In this document: in pieces, positions 38,801 to 50,900 of the stretch
Layout: every line of letters begins with the position of its first letter
How positions within the stretch are numbered: the stretch's first letter is position 1
Assembly: GCF_037975245.1 (NCBI RefSeq)
Contig: NC_092565.1
Span: 15,343,499 to 15,407,498, forward strand
From: Apostichopus japonicus
Lineage: Eukaryota; Echinodermata; Holothuroidea; Aspidochirotida; Stichopodidae
Reading direction: 5' to 3'
DNA: 64,000 bases
Notes under the pieces: generated by a model
The model's database searches: none
Told to the model about the DNA's origin: nothing
Seen by the model: only the letters and a program-made list of their open reading frames with translations
Program-made: the position numbers and the translations under genes

Positions 38801-40539
38801 AGAGCCATTCGAAGGGCATATTTCAAAAACAACTTTGAGTCATTAGTTGCTCTGTTGGAACTGAGTTAAGCATGTGTAGGCTCGTGCATGCATTGGATAA
38901 TGCTGTTGTTCGAAATTAACATTCTCTCGATCTCTGCGAATCGGGCAAAGATTTTGCAAAAAAGTACCTTGTCATGATTGTATAATATTTCCCACAGAAT
39001 AGGCTTCAATTTACCAAAAAACAAAAAGGGTTCTTTAGGTCGTCAAGATTCAATGCATAATGGGGCTCTATAACACTTTACCAGTCCTGTTACTTATAGT
39101 TAACTACCCAAACAACTAAACCAAAGTAAATCGGCAGTTTCTGGTGAACATACATGTTACATAGATGAAACAGCATGAATTGATAGGTTAGTGAGGGAGA
39201 GATAAGGATGGAAGGTTAGTGACAGGCCCTGCACTATGGTGTGAGTTAATTACCCTTAAATTGCAATAGTAAGGGCACTAATGTGCTTTTAATGGATAGC
39301 AATGCTGATGATTATTGCTCAGTAGTTCTAGCCTTCAACTATATGATTTCATCAATGGTTTGCCCTGATTCCACAAGAAATAACAAGAATTATACTTTTA
39401 AAGGTCAGAGTATAATTCTGCAAAAACTGGGCGTAATACAAACTTGATGTTTTGACTTAACATGTCAACTACAGTGTCTATTGGTGCAGCTACATGTATA
39501 ATAATTAATATAGTATATGTTAGGGGGATCACAAGGTTACTGGATCCCATTACCGTCATACTCTAGTATTGGTAGCGAAATGGGGTTAGGCCCAGCCTCT
39601 AGAATAGAAGTACTGTAGTAGTATAGTCAGTATTGCGAAGTTCGCCATACTGCGAAGTTCGGGCACCCTAAGAAATACACGATTTTCACCATGAAAACCT
39701 ACAGGAAGAGCCAAATTTCACCAAAAAGTACGAAGCTACAGTTATTTTCTCTCCAAAATGACCCGTGTGCAAGAAATTACTTACATATTTGTCAATAAAA
39801 TGACGAAGATCTATGAAGTCTGTTATAATTACTGAAAGAGCAACAGCGCCACCAATTTTTACCAGCGCCACACTGTGGGTTGCGTGTCCGAACTTCGCAA
39901 TACTCTAGCAAGAAATACCAGTTCCACAATCACGAAGAATCTTCTTGGAAAACAACGTGAAAACAGTTTGCAGGAAAGAAAGTTTGGCCGTGTATCGTAC
40001 TATAACAAAATTCTCCAACCATATGAAGTATATTTTCAAATGATTTATACCAGAAGATTTAGTTTTGGGGTGTTTTAAGTCTTAAGTGGCCGAACTTCGA
40101 AGTCACCATCCTACTATACTAGTAGTAGTAGTAACACTATCATAGTTAAGCCTACCGCAAATGCATTAACCACTACGCAAACAACACGTTCTCTATCGGC
40201 TTCTTATAACGCTATTAACTGTTTTTGAAATGGTTATATTCGTGTTCGTTTTACGTATTACCACAGTGAAATATTGAACCAGGAGGTTGAACCCCCACAT
40301 ACGTTAAATTAACGTTAGGTTACTGTAGCCTACAATTGGGCCTAAGTTTGTTGACTTTCATCCCTGGCCTTAGGCCTATAGGAACTGCCGGTATGAAAAA
40401 CTTACCGCATTCCTCTACTTAGTTGATGTTTCTTACAAAACTGCAGTGTTATCCTTTGGAGTTGACATACATATCGACCAACTCCATTATGCAGGACGCT
40501 GTTAAGGAACTTTGATGTGATTTCTCGTGTGCTGCCCAT
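35818..40539 (-). CDS. MRPL43: Mitochondrial large ribosomal subunit protein mL43
   Basis: Three exons on the minus strand: 40406-40539, 37440-37549 and 35818-36158, with GTAAGT donors and CAG acceptors; phases agree and give 194 residues. The N-terminus (KFLNSVLHNGVGRYVCQLQR) and the region about residues 46-82 (DYIEENLVEFAEKNPQIVLY, ending IVAEYLNGS) match the family's thioredoxin-like L51/S25/CI-B8 domain. The C-terminal part carries the typical RPWRTNNPSMQGIWHPF block. The protein is part of the mitochondrial 39S subunit. I chose the ATG giving MGSTREITSKFLNS because it aligns with the short vertebrate start; upstream in-frame ATGs reach 40680. The C-terminal tail is basic and polar, and longer than in the short mammalian forms. 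Confidence 0.93.
37170..37416 (-). mobile_element. tRNA-derived SINE, copy 2
   Basis: This is homologous to 19800-20045 and in the same orientation. Shared landmarks on the plus strand are GCAGCCACAATCCGG, CAAGGACACAATGTAATGA, CCTTAGATT and an end at CATAATTGCCCTCC. The tRNA-like head is at the right, ending about 24 bp before MRPL43 exon 2 (37440). Confidence 0.7.
39629..39904. mobile_element. Putative inverted-repeat element
   Basis: Perfect 16-bp inverted repeats AGTATTGCGAAGTTCG (39629-39644) and its complement (39889-39904) bound 276 bp. A second GCGAAGTTCGG lies just inside the left end, and CCGAACTTCGAAGT occurs at 40090-40103. Outer flanks contain GTATAGT (39621) and ACTATAC (about 40113), so the element may extend to about 40119. 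No clear target duplication. It lies in MRPL43 intron 1. Confidence 0.55.
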
Positions 40540-41344
40540 TTCTGTCCTCCTGTGAAATTGGGTCGATTCGGAGTTAGCGTGTCCACGAAAGGCTAAATTC
40601 ATATTAAAATTCACAACACTGTGTAACATGCAAGGCGACAGTACCAAAGTGCGCTCTGTATTCAGCTGATTTTTGTCCACGTTTTTTAAGTTAAATTAAA
40701 TCACAAATCTGTCACAAATGATAGACATTATTGGTAGTGTTGAAAGATTTAATAAGTTATACAATTAGTGAAATTCAAACTTGTCAGGCTATCTTTTCAC
40801 ATCAACTGTTAAAATATGAATGTAAGAGACTGACTTCGGTCAGCTTGCGGCTTTGATGAGCCAATGAGGCTTCTTTGCGAGTTCCTGCTTGCACATGGAT
40901 CTAAAATACATACATACAACTGTTGAAGTGGTTGTGGTATAAATCTAATGAAAGATATTTCTACTACTTTTTACCCAAAGATCTCTTATTGTGGTTTTGT
41001 CAAATGTAGTAAGTGTATGAAACACTTTATTTCTCATTTATAACAACAGGAAATATAAGCGGGTCTCATATGAATATATATTCACAATTTCAACCTTTCA
41101 GCAAATCCGAAAACCAGGTGAGAGCTACAGAACGCAATCCAAAATGGTTAGTGCTAGCTTCCTCCTGAGATTACAAACTGTTAAGGAATAAGGACACAAA
41201 GCAAGAAGATAATAGACTGACCAATAGATTTATTCATTCATTTTGTGACCTTGAGCTATACTTCTTGAAATATACTGCATTAGATCAAAGATAGCAATTC
41301 AAGGTCTTGAATCAAATATAAATATTACATATCACATGAATATG

Positions 41345-41930
41345 ACAAAAACAGCTCCTCTCCTACCCATGTTAACTCAGGTACAACCCGATCCAGAGGG
41401 CACTGTATCATCTAACAGTAGCACAGGCACCCCCCCCCCCCCCCGTCCAGAGGGCATCTTTCCATCCAGCCTTAGCTCTACTCAGACACCCTCACATAGA
41501 GGGCACTTTATCATCCAACCTTAGATAAACTCTGGCACAACCTATTACAGAGGGCACTGTTTCATTTAATGTTAGCTCAGGCATACCCCCACAAAGATGC
41601 ACCTTTCCATCCATCCAGCCTAAGCTTTACCCAGATACAACCTCAAATAGAGGTCACTATATCCTCTAATGTTAGCTCAGGCATAACCTCATGCAGAGGA
41701 CACTGTTTCATTCAGCCTTAGCTATGCTCAGGTTCACCCTGCCACAGATGGCAAAGTTTCATCCAACCATAGATATGGTCAAGCACACCCTCACACAGTG
41801 GGCACTGTTTCAACTAATGTTAGCTATGCAAAGGCACAGCCTCATACCGAGGGCACTGTTCCATCCAGCCTTAGCTATCTTCATTCTCAGCCTGGCTCAG
41901 AGGCACCATTTCATCCTGTCTTTGTTATGC
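41345..41930. repeat. Minisatellite, about 51-bp units, abutting THG1L 3' end
   Basis: About eleven units carry AGAGGGCACTGTTTCATCCA and a TTAGCT...CTCAGGCAC segment. Landmark spacing runs 44-54 bp, with a C-run in one unit. The array ends within 25 bp of the THG1L stop codon, so on the minus strand the repeat begins the presumed 3' UTR. Confidence 0.85.
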
Positions 41931-41953
41931 TCAGAAGTCAATGCATCTTGTCT

Positions 41954-44900
41954 TCATGTTACTGACAATATTTCAGGATGGTCATTCCAAAATGTGTCCC
42001 TTATTACATCAATATGCAAGCATTTCACTTTGCGTCTTTTTCGAATGACCTTTGACCCTTCATTTCCTTTAGCACTCTGGTCTTTATAGGATATGTCTTC
42101 TACCTGCAAGAGATAACATAGATTTAGACTTCACTCAAAGATTGCAAGAGGTGGTTCTGAATAAATCCATTAAACTATACAGTTTACAGTACAATACTTG
42201 ATTTTATTTGAACTTTAATCAGCTTTTGGTCACAGCAAGCTTGGGCAACTCATGATCCACAGTCTCAGTGTTTTAATAGAAACACACTTTTATCTTCCTT
42301 ACAATCATCACTACTTTCACAACAATCATCAGCATGCTCACCACATCATCAGTGCCATCATCACCCTCATTGTTGTCATCATCATCAAGGTTTAATAAGG
42401 TTGTGGCACAGTGCTGATATCATCCAAACGTTTTACTGAGTTATGACATCATTATACTGTAATGTTCTACCACCCTCTGTTTACTGTCAATAATCCCTTG
42501 ATTTCAGAGAAATGGTATCAAAATGACTTTTTGGCTGAAGTTTGGCTGAGAAAACACTGTTAACATTTAAGACTTTGACACGTCACTAGCATTCTTAATA
42601 CAACTGTGTATACCTGTAACTCTTTCAATACTATTGGGATGTAAATTTACAAATACAGAATACAACACTAATTGGATCCTTTCCTTCTTTGCCTCAGTAG
42701 ACAACAGGAATGTCTACATTGCACACACAGAAGATTATATTAACAGTAAATGAATACTTGGTTTTTACAATAACAATTTTACGAACCAATTCCCAAATCA
42801 GAACAGAGCCTTTCCTGTACATCTCTGATAAACTGTTGTAGTTGATCTCAAATTGAGAGAAGAGCAACTCATTCTTGTCACTAGAAAATGTTCCCTACAA
42901 ATTAAAAGACAAAGATCTTCAATAGTGATTAACAGGGGAAGGAGATGAGCAGAGGTAGCGGGTGTGAGCAGCAAGGAAATAAGAGTTATATGCAAACATA
43001 AAATACTTATGTATTTGTGTGTGTATGTGTAGGGGGACCCTACTCAGGGCTTCCTGTCCAAATGCTCCTTGTTGTTATAACATTTCTACTACACTGAATG
43101 TGAAACATAACCTAATCTGTAGCCTAACCAATCATCCAATAAATTAAAGAGAGCTGTGTTACCAAGAGAATCATGTTAAACTTGTAATTTGTCTCTATTT
43201 GTGCAACACCAGGCAAGAAGTGGTGATGACTGTATAAAATTGCAAAACTGGAGAAAAGAACCACCACATATTTCACAGACTCTCACAAACAAGCCTGCAT
43301 ATCAAGTCACATATTTCACTGATCCACCCAAACCAGCCTGCTGATCCAGTGAAATATGTCACTGATCAAACAAGTCTGCCATCCAGTCACACACTTCACT
43401 GGTCCTCCCAAACAAGCCTGCATATCCGGTCAAATATGTCACTGATCCTCTCAAACAAGCCTACCAACCTGTTAAATATTTCACAGATCTTCCCATACAA
43501 GCCTGAACATCCAGTGAAATGTTTCACCGATCCAAGACAAGCCTGCCGACCTGCCACACATTTCACAGATCCTCCAACACCCAATTGTTAGGTCACACAT
43601 TCCTCATTCACCACATAGTCTATTGTTATCATGTAGCATAAACTCACCCTGAGTTGTTCCTCTGCCTGTTTAGGAGAGCATCCTCCATCTTGAACTAGAC
43701 TCCAGAAACAGGTATTATACAGATTGTTTATGTGACCTTGAAAGAGAGAGACAGAGAAATTATCTCTTAAATTAGTACATCCTAATTTACTCTTGACGCA
43801 AGGTTTCAACAATTATTAATGTGCAAATGTGGTGACTAAAATTAAATTCTGTATAGAATAAGGTAGAAAAATCAATTAAACAACCAGTAGCAATAACAAT
43901 CTGGCACCCATACGTTTGCCCTTTTCATAAAGCTGTTGTCACATTAGGTTTCTCAACATTACCATGTAGAGGATATGGAACATAGACCTTGTCAATGTTG
44001 TCATGGAGTTCATTATGTGATTGGCTTGGAAGCCATCAAAAGAAGGAAGAAACAAACACAATTGATAAAGATGTGATACAATTTGAATGTATGGTTACAA
44101 AGTAATATCATAGCGCCAACAGGCTTATAATGATTTCTTGCCACATATAACAATACATGAGAGCATTTCCTTTATGCTCAGTACAGTTCTTACAGTACCT
44201 AATAAGTTGGCAACTAGCTGATCTACATGTTAAGTGTGAAGTTCATCCAAAATTTTAGTTTTTGAGCTCCACAGCAGAACTTTTTGAGTAACTTTGTTTG
44301 AAAGGTTTTCAGACTTTGACTTCTGCTGACATCAAATGACCTTCACAGAAAACAATATGTTTTATGCACTCAATAAAATCATACCGAGTATGCAGTGAAT
44401 CCATAACTTAGTTAAATTTTGTTGAAATGGGCACTAAATATTGTAACACTTTCCTCTGTGCGTAGCACCGGCCAGCTAATTCAGGGTTCTTGGCCTAAGA
44501 TGTTGTATTGTAAATTGTAATTGGCCAGAGAATGAAGATGTACACAAATAAATCCAGAGAGGTGATGGTATTTTTTAACAGCAATACATTGAAAAGAAAA
44601 CTTCTTACAGTAAGGTTAAGTGTCTGGTATTACATATGTGGTACAAACTTTAGGCTATGTGGCCCTGAAGCCTACCATCAAGACTTTTTCGTCCAACAGC
44701 AACCAGGGTATAGACTGTTCTGTCCCTCCCAGGTAATGCATTTTATATAAATCCCTTAACAATACGTGGAAATACCACATTTATACAAATGATGAACTTT
44801 ACCCTACAACTTAGCTTAAGACATAATACACAAATACTACAGTGCATTCCTATCATCCCCAAACAATTGTACTCCTTTACAGAGATGAATGTGATCACAT

Positions 44901-47900
44901 GAGTATCCCTAGGAAATATCACATGTGTTACATCACAATCCCAGGATAAGCCTGATACCACTTGCCGATCCATAGAAGCAGCCCCAAAAGGCATAATCTG
45001 CCAACAATTACAACTGGTTTAGGAGAGATAACCCCTATATAATTCCAAGAGGATTAAAACTACCACAATGGTTCCACACCGTCCACACAGAACTCCCATT
45101 GCTCCACAACTTTACAGTAACAGTGTTACACTATCTTTGAATGATGTATGAGAATCCTGTGTGAATATTTCCTATTACAATATATTGTATATGTTTGCTA
45201 GCAATGCATGGAATGGAATCAACAGCTGCCATGAGTAAAGTACCTCACAGGTGCCAGCATACATATTTTCAGAGTTAGAAAACTCTTGCCTGAATTTAGG
45301 ACTAAGCATTCTCATTCTGCCATATAATAGTGGATTTCCAGTCTTTTGCAATAGACCTATCTAGCTGTATGAGAACTTTGTTCAAACTTACAATCTGCTT
45401 GTCTCCAGCTTAGATAGTCACGCATGTTTTGGTCACTCGGGTACAAAACCACTCTTCCATCAAATGCTGGAGGATATAACAATGGGACATCACCAAAGAA
45501 TTCCTTCCAATGGTACACATAGGAGGATGAGAAGAGAGATACCATATTACTCATCAGCTTACTGGAGGTGAAAAAGATGAAACGAAAAAAAGATGAAAAG
45601 ATGTTTCTTAACACCTTCAGTTTGACATGTGTGATCCCCATATACTTTACAATCATGGTTTTGGTATACCATTTTACAGTTCACACAACATGTTGCGCTG
45701 TACTAAATAATGGTAATAATCATAATAAATGAGACTTATATAGCACCAAATCAGTAGACAAAAGCCACTGCTCAAGGTGCTTTACAAAGAAAACAGATTA
45801 ATAAAAGGAACAAGTAAAAAACATGGGTCTTAAGTAGGTAGACTTTTGAAAGTTTTGAATGTAGAAAGTTTCGAGCATGTTCGAATGTGATCTGGTAAAT
45901 TGTTCCAGAGATAATAAGAGCTTGAGTATTCAAAGCTTCTGTAACCATATACTGTATGTCTTCAAGCGTGGTTTAGGAACAGTACTGTTTTCATTGCAAA
46001 GAGATATCAACCACTCTCTATTTAATATGTCAAATATACTTTATCTCAGTCAACCATCAATACATCAGAAACTAAATGAGATTCTTTGAATTCACAACTG
46101 CTAACGAGGAATTATCGTACAGATTCATTAATAAAGTACAAATTTAATTAGGTCAGGCATTGTCATTGTTTGTTGAATATATGCTTTCTAGCTTTAGTCA
46201 TTGCCATTGATTGTTGAATAAGTGGGTTATTTCTAGATTCTGGGAATGAGATGCATCAAATCTGGAATTAATAAGTTATTATGTTTACAAAACTTTTCAT
46301 ATTTTGCTTCCTGTTAACATATAATTTGGTCCCTATCAAACCTTTATGGTAATTATTGGAAGACAGTTCAATACACAACATACCTGATACCTTGGAGCAA
46401 ATTAATTGAAACAGAATTTTACTTGGACAAGCAGTTTACACAGAAGCCTTCATTAGGTCATTAGTGACCCAATTTTCAATTTTGATTGCAAAGAGCCACT
46501 ATTAACGTCACAGACAAATCTTGTGAGGTATGACAGGAGGTAACAATCCAGCCAATCTGATTTCCCTTGGAGAATCATTACACATATTCATAGGCGTAAG
46601 AGGCAAGGGGGGGGGGGCTGCAGCCTCCCAACCAACACTTTTTGGTGAAAATTCGGGGAATATGGTGAGAATTTTTCGGGTACCTACTGAAAGAAAAACA
46701 TTTTGGAATGTTGTGTTTTTCAATGGTTAAACTGATATTATTATTATTATCAGTATTATTGTAACGACTTTCCCAATAATTATAACCAATATATGGAAGG
46801 GTAATAACACAGCAAATGATTGTATGTTATTGGCATGCGATGTAATAACCAATGCATGCCTATATGATATGCACAGTATATAATATCTTGAACGCAAAAT
46901 TTTGGTCATTTTTTTCGGGCAAGTCGTTACACCCCCCCCCCCCCACCCACAAAAATTAAATTGGGCTCCTAGGCCTATGCACATATTCAACTGTATGTAC
47001 CTTTACATCACTAGTTGACAGGTGAGTCATAAGCAAGTGACATATTTCAAGTAATTCAGTTACCATAACTTCAGAATATATTATTTAGTGACTTCTACAA
47101 TAATCATAAACTTTCCTACAAAGAATAAGATGATGAACTAAATTATCTCCACTATAGTCAATCTGTGTTAAAAAAATATTATCCAGTCAATAGCTGCAAT
47201 GACAGCCTGACAATCATTAAATAGTTACTTTTGTTTACATTGTGTCCTTCGTCCATATTTACAGCTTTCTACTCTTAAGCTTGTAATAACTACTATGGCT
47301 CTCCTGGTGACTTCCTATGTGAGTCTATTTTTCCTGTGACTGGAGAGGGGGATATACCAGCTTGTTACCTCCAGCAGTAGTCGTGTCAGACAAAATTTTA
47401 AAATAACACTGTTACGGAAAAGGTCATATTTTTCTAGGAATTAATTGGATAGCAACGTAGCTGTATCTTACATAATCTTAATTAAATCTCAATCATAATA
47501 GACAGAAAGTGGATCACAAGGTTATATTTATAAATTAATTCCCTTAAAAGGAAAATTGTCTTCTCAATCACGGTAGACAAGGTAATTGAATTAATTCTAG
47601 TCTTCAATGTGAGTATTTCTGCTTGACTGCTAGTACATAACCACCAATGGAGCAACAGAGTTACTGTAATTCAGGTGCTAATCGACAAGACAAGGTTATT
47701 TAATTCATTCTAGTCTTCAATGTGAGTATTTCTGCTAGTGCATAACCATCAATGGAGCAACAGACTTTATTCAGGTGCTAATCAACAATACAAGGTAATT
47801 TAATTAATTCTACTCTTTAATGTGAGTATTTCTGCTAGTACATAACCACCAATGGAGCAACAGAGTTTATTCAGGTGCTAATCCACAATGCAAGGTTAAT

Positions 47901-50900
47901 TAATTAAATCTAGTCTTTAATGTGAGTATTTCTGCTAGTGCATAACCATCAATGGACCAACAGACTTGATTCAGGTGCTTATCGACAAGACAAGGTAATT
48001 TAATTAATTCTACTCTTTAATGTGAGTATTTCTGCTAGTGCATAACCACCAATGGAGCAACAGACTTGATTCAGGTGCTTATCGACAAGACAAGGTAATT
48101 TAATTAATTCTAGTCTTTAATGTGAGTATTTCTGCTAGTGCATAACCACCAATGGAGCAACAGACTTGATTCAGGTGCTTATCGACAAGACAAGGTAATT
48201 TAATTCATTCTAGTCTTTAATGTGAGTATTTCTGCTAGTGCATAACCACCAATGGAGCAACAGAGTTTATTCAGGTGCTAATCCACAATGCAAGGTTAAT
48301 TAATTAAATCTAGTCTTTAATGTGAGTATTTCTGCTAGTGCATAACCACCAATGGAGCAACAGACTACAGAGTTTATTCGGGTGCTAAATCGCAATCAAA
48401 CACTGATCCTCAAGGCAGAGCTCTGTTAATATTTGCAACAAAAGGTCAAGATAGGGTCCGGATTTTATGCCACTTTTCAACTATACTTAAAGGCACAAAG
48501 TATGCTTTAATTGTCCCTCCCAGGTGATGCATTTTATATAAATCCCTTAACAATACGTGGAAATACCACATGTGTACAAATGATGAACTTGACCCTACAA
48601 CTTAGCTTAAGACATAATACACAAATACTACAGTGCATTCCTACCATCTCCAAGCAATTGTACTCCTTTACAGAGATGAATGTGATCACATGAGTAACCC
48701 TAGAAAATATCACATGTGTTACATCACAATCCCGGGATAAGCCTGATTCCACTTGCCAATTCATAGAAGCAGCCCCAAAAGCCATAATCTGAAAACAATT
48801 ACAACTGGTTTACTTAATGCCAGGAGAGATTACCCCTATATAATTCCAAGAGGATTTAAACTACCACAATGGTTCCACACCGTCCACACAGACCTCCCAT
48901 TGCTCCACAACTTTACAGTAACAGCGTTACAATATAATAATTCAACAGTATTACTGAATATATGAAGAATGGGATAAGTCACTTTTGGGCAAATCTCTGG
49001 TATGAAGTTTCGATATCCGTGACAAACAATGTTCAGCTCTTGTTACATTTTCAAGATTATTAATGCAGGCATAGAATTGCCATGACAACGCAATCTTGTT
49101 TCTGTTTGGTAAACTGTTAGTCTGAACTAATCTCCATACGTTTATTCCTCCAAGAATGTTTAACCTTTTCATACCTGATCGAGTGAATAAATTTTGCAGG
49201 ATTTCATAAGCTTCAGCTGAAACAGCATTTATTTCTTCAGTCTGTTTGAGCGGACTATGTTTCCTGATAATTTGATTGCATCACAAATATGCAAAGTGCA
49301 ACTTCAGTAGGGTACAACATCTTGCAGAGATTCTATTGACTAATGAATTTTTTAAACCATCCTATGGATACTGAGCAGTCATAGGTTTGTAAGTCACACA
49401 TAAACTGGCTGTATCAGGACAAAGAAGACACTGTACCTGAAATGAGAAGGTCTGCAACAATAGGCCAGTAAAGCTGAATTGCATGGCCAGTATGCCGTAG
49501 ATAACCATGTTATGTATTCCTCAAAAACTGAACTGTGCCCGTCATTATACAAACTGAGCCAGGAAGTAACTTGGATTCTTTCTTCCCTTTATTGGCCATT
49601 TTAAGCGCTTCAGACGAGCTTGAAGCAAACTTTCACACTTATTAAAGTACTGACTGTGCAGCAGTTAAAATAGTATTCCAAATTGAAGTTTATAGGAAGC
49701 CAGTATTAAGCCCATGTTGGAGTCTTTCAACCTATCATTACAGAAAGCCATGTATACAAACATACACACACACACACATACTTGCATGAATGCATGCATG
49801 CCATCAGACATAGAACAATGATGATGGTTTAAAGTTAGTTTCTACTTTAGGATATTACCAATTTTAAAGGTTACTGTATTTACTGAATGTGCTAAACAAA
49901 CACAGTTTCTACATTTTATCCCCAAATGCATATTTCAAGCTATGAAAAATATATATACTGTAGCTATGCGTGATAATTCAGTTCAATTCAAATTATTTCT
50001 CATCTTATCGTACAGAAGAAAGCTTAAACCACAGTACAGAAAATAGCACAATATGAAAACCAAGCACTAGAAAACAGAACTACTGTTAATGGGTTGATGA
50101 CCACAAATTAAAAAAAAAACAGACAAAACATAAACAAAGAAGCTTCAATTCAACAAAGGTAGTGACAGATTATGGACAAGAAAGAGACTAGAACAGAAGA
50201 AAAACTGAATATTTAAGCCCCACAAAGTCATGTATTTGCTAAGTACAGTACTATATGATCAGTAATAGATACAGCATGCAGTATTTAAGCAGCGAAGACA
50301 AAAAGATTCCATTAAGTAAACCGGCAGTATTACAGACAAGGATATTTACTAATATATAACAATTTTTTGGAATCCTTCTTCCAGGCTGTAGATGAGTCTC
50401 TTTACTTTAAAATTAGCTGCAGATAAAGTAATGGCATATATATGATAACATAAAGCTAAGTTGCCCTTTAAGGATGTTATGTCACCTACTAGGTAAATAC
50501 TGTGCTTGATGTCTATAATCAGCCTGATATGAAAATCTTTACCATTAAATATAATCCTACCTTCACCAGAAAAGCACCACGCTCTTACTTTATGCATCTT
50601 ACTATTTTGAAATATTAAGATCCAAAACATGACAATAGTGTATTGCACTTGCTTATTATAATTCTATGAACTACAGTAATCTATACTTATACAACTCAAT
50701 CTTTCAGTTTTTATCTTTACATTTATTTACATCTCCTTACCCTACTTCCATAGTTTACAAAGATTATGAAATCTCCTTACCCTAAATCCATAGTTACAAA
50801 GTTTGTGACATCTCCTTACCCTACGGTTAACAGTTAACAAAGATTGTGACATTTAAAATGTTGGATCTTATAATTTGCTGGTGAGAAAAGTTCAACAGCA

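Noticed and set aside
44743-44994. Pair of 83-codon minus-strand frames (also 48534-48785)
   Set aside because: They are kept parallel because the underlying DNA is duplicated. No similarity or start context supports a gene, and two copies are too few to show coding constraint.
47575-48395. CRISPR-like array with 100-bp period
   Set aside because: Whole units are conserved, not short repeats with unique spacers; this is a tandem satellite in a THG1L intron.
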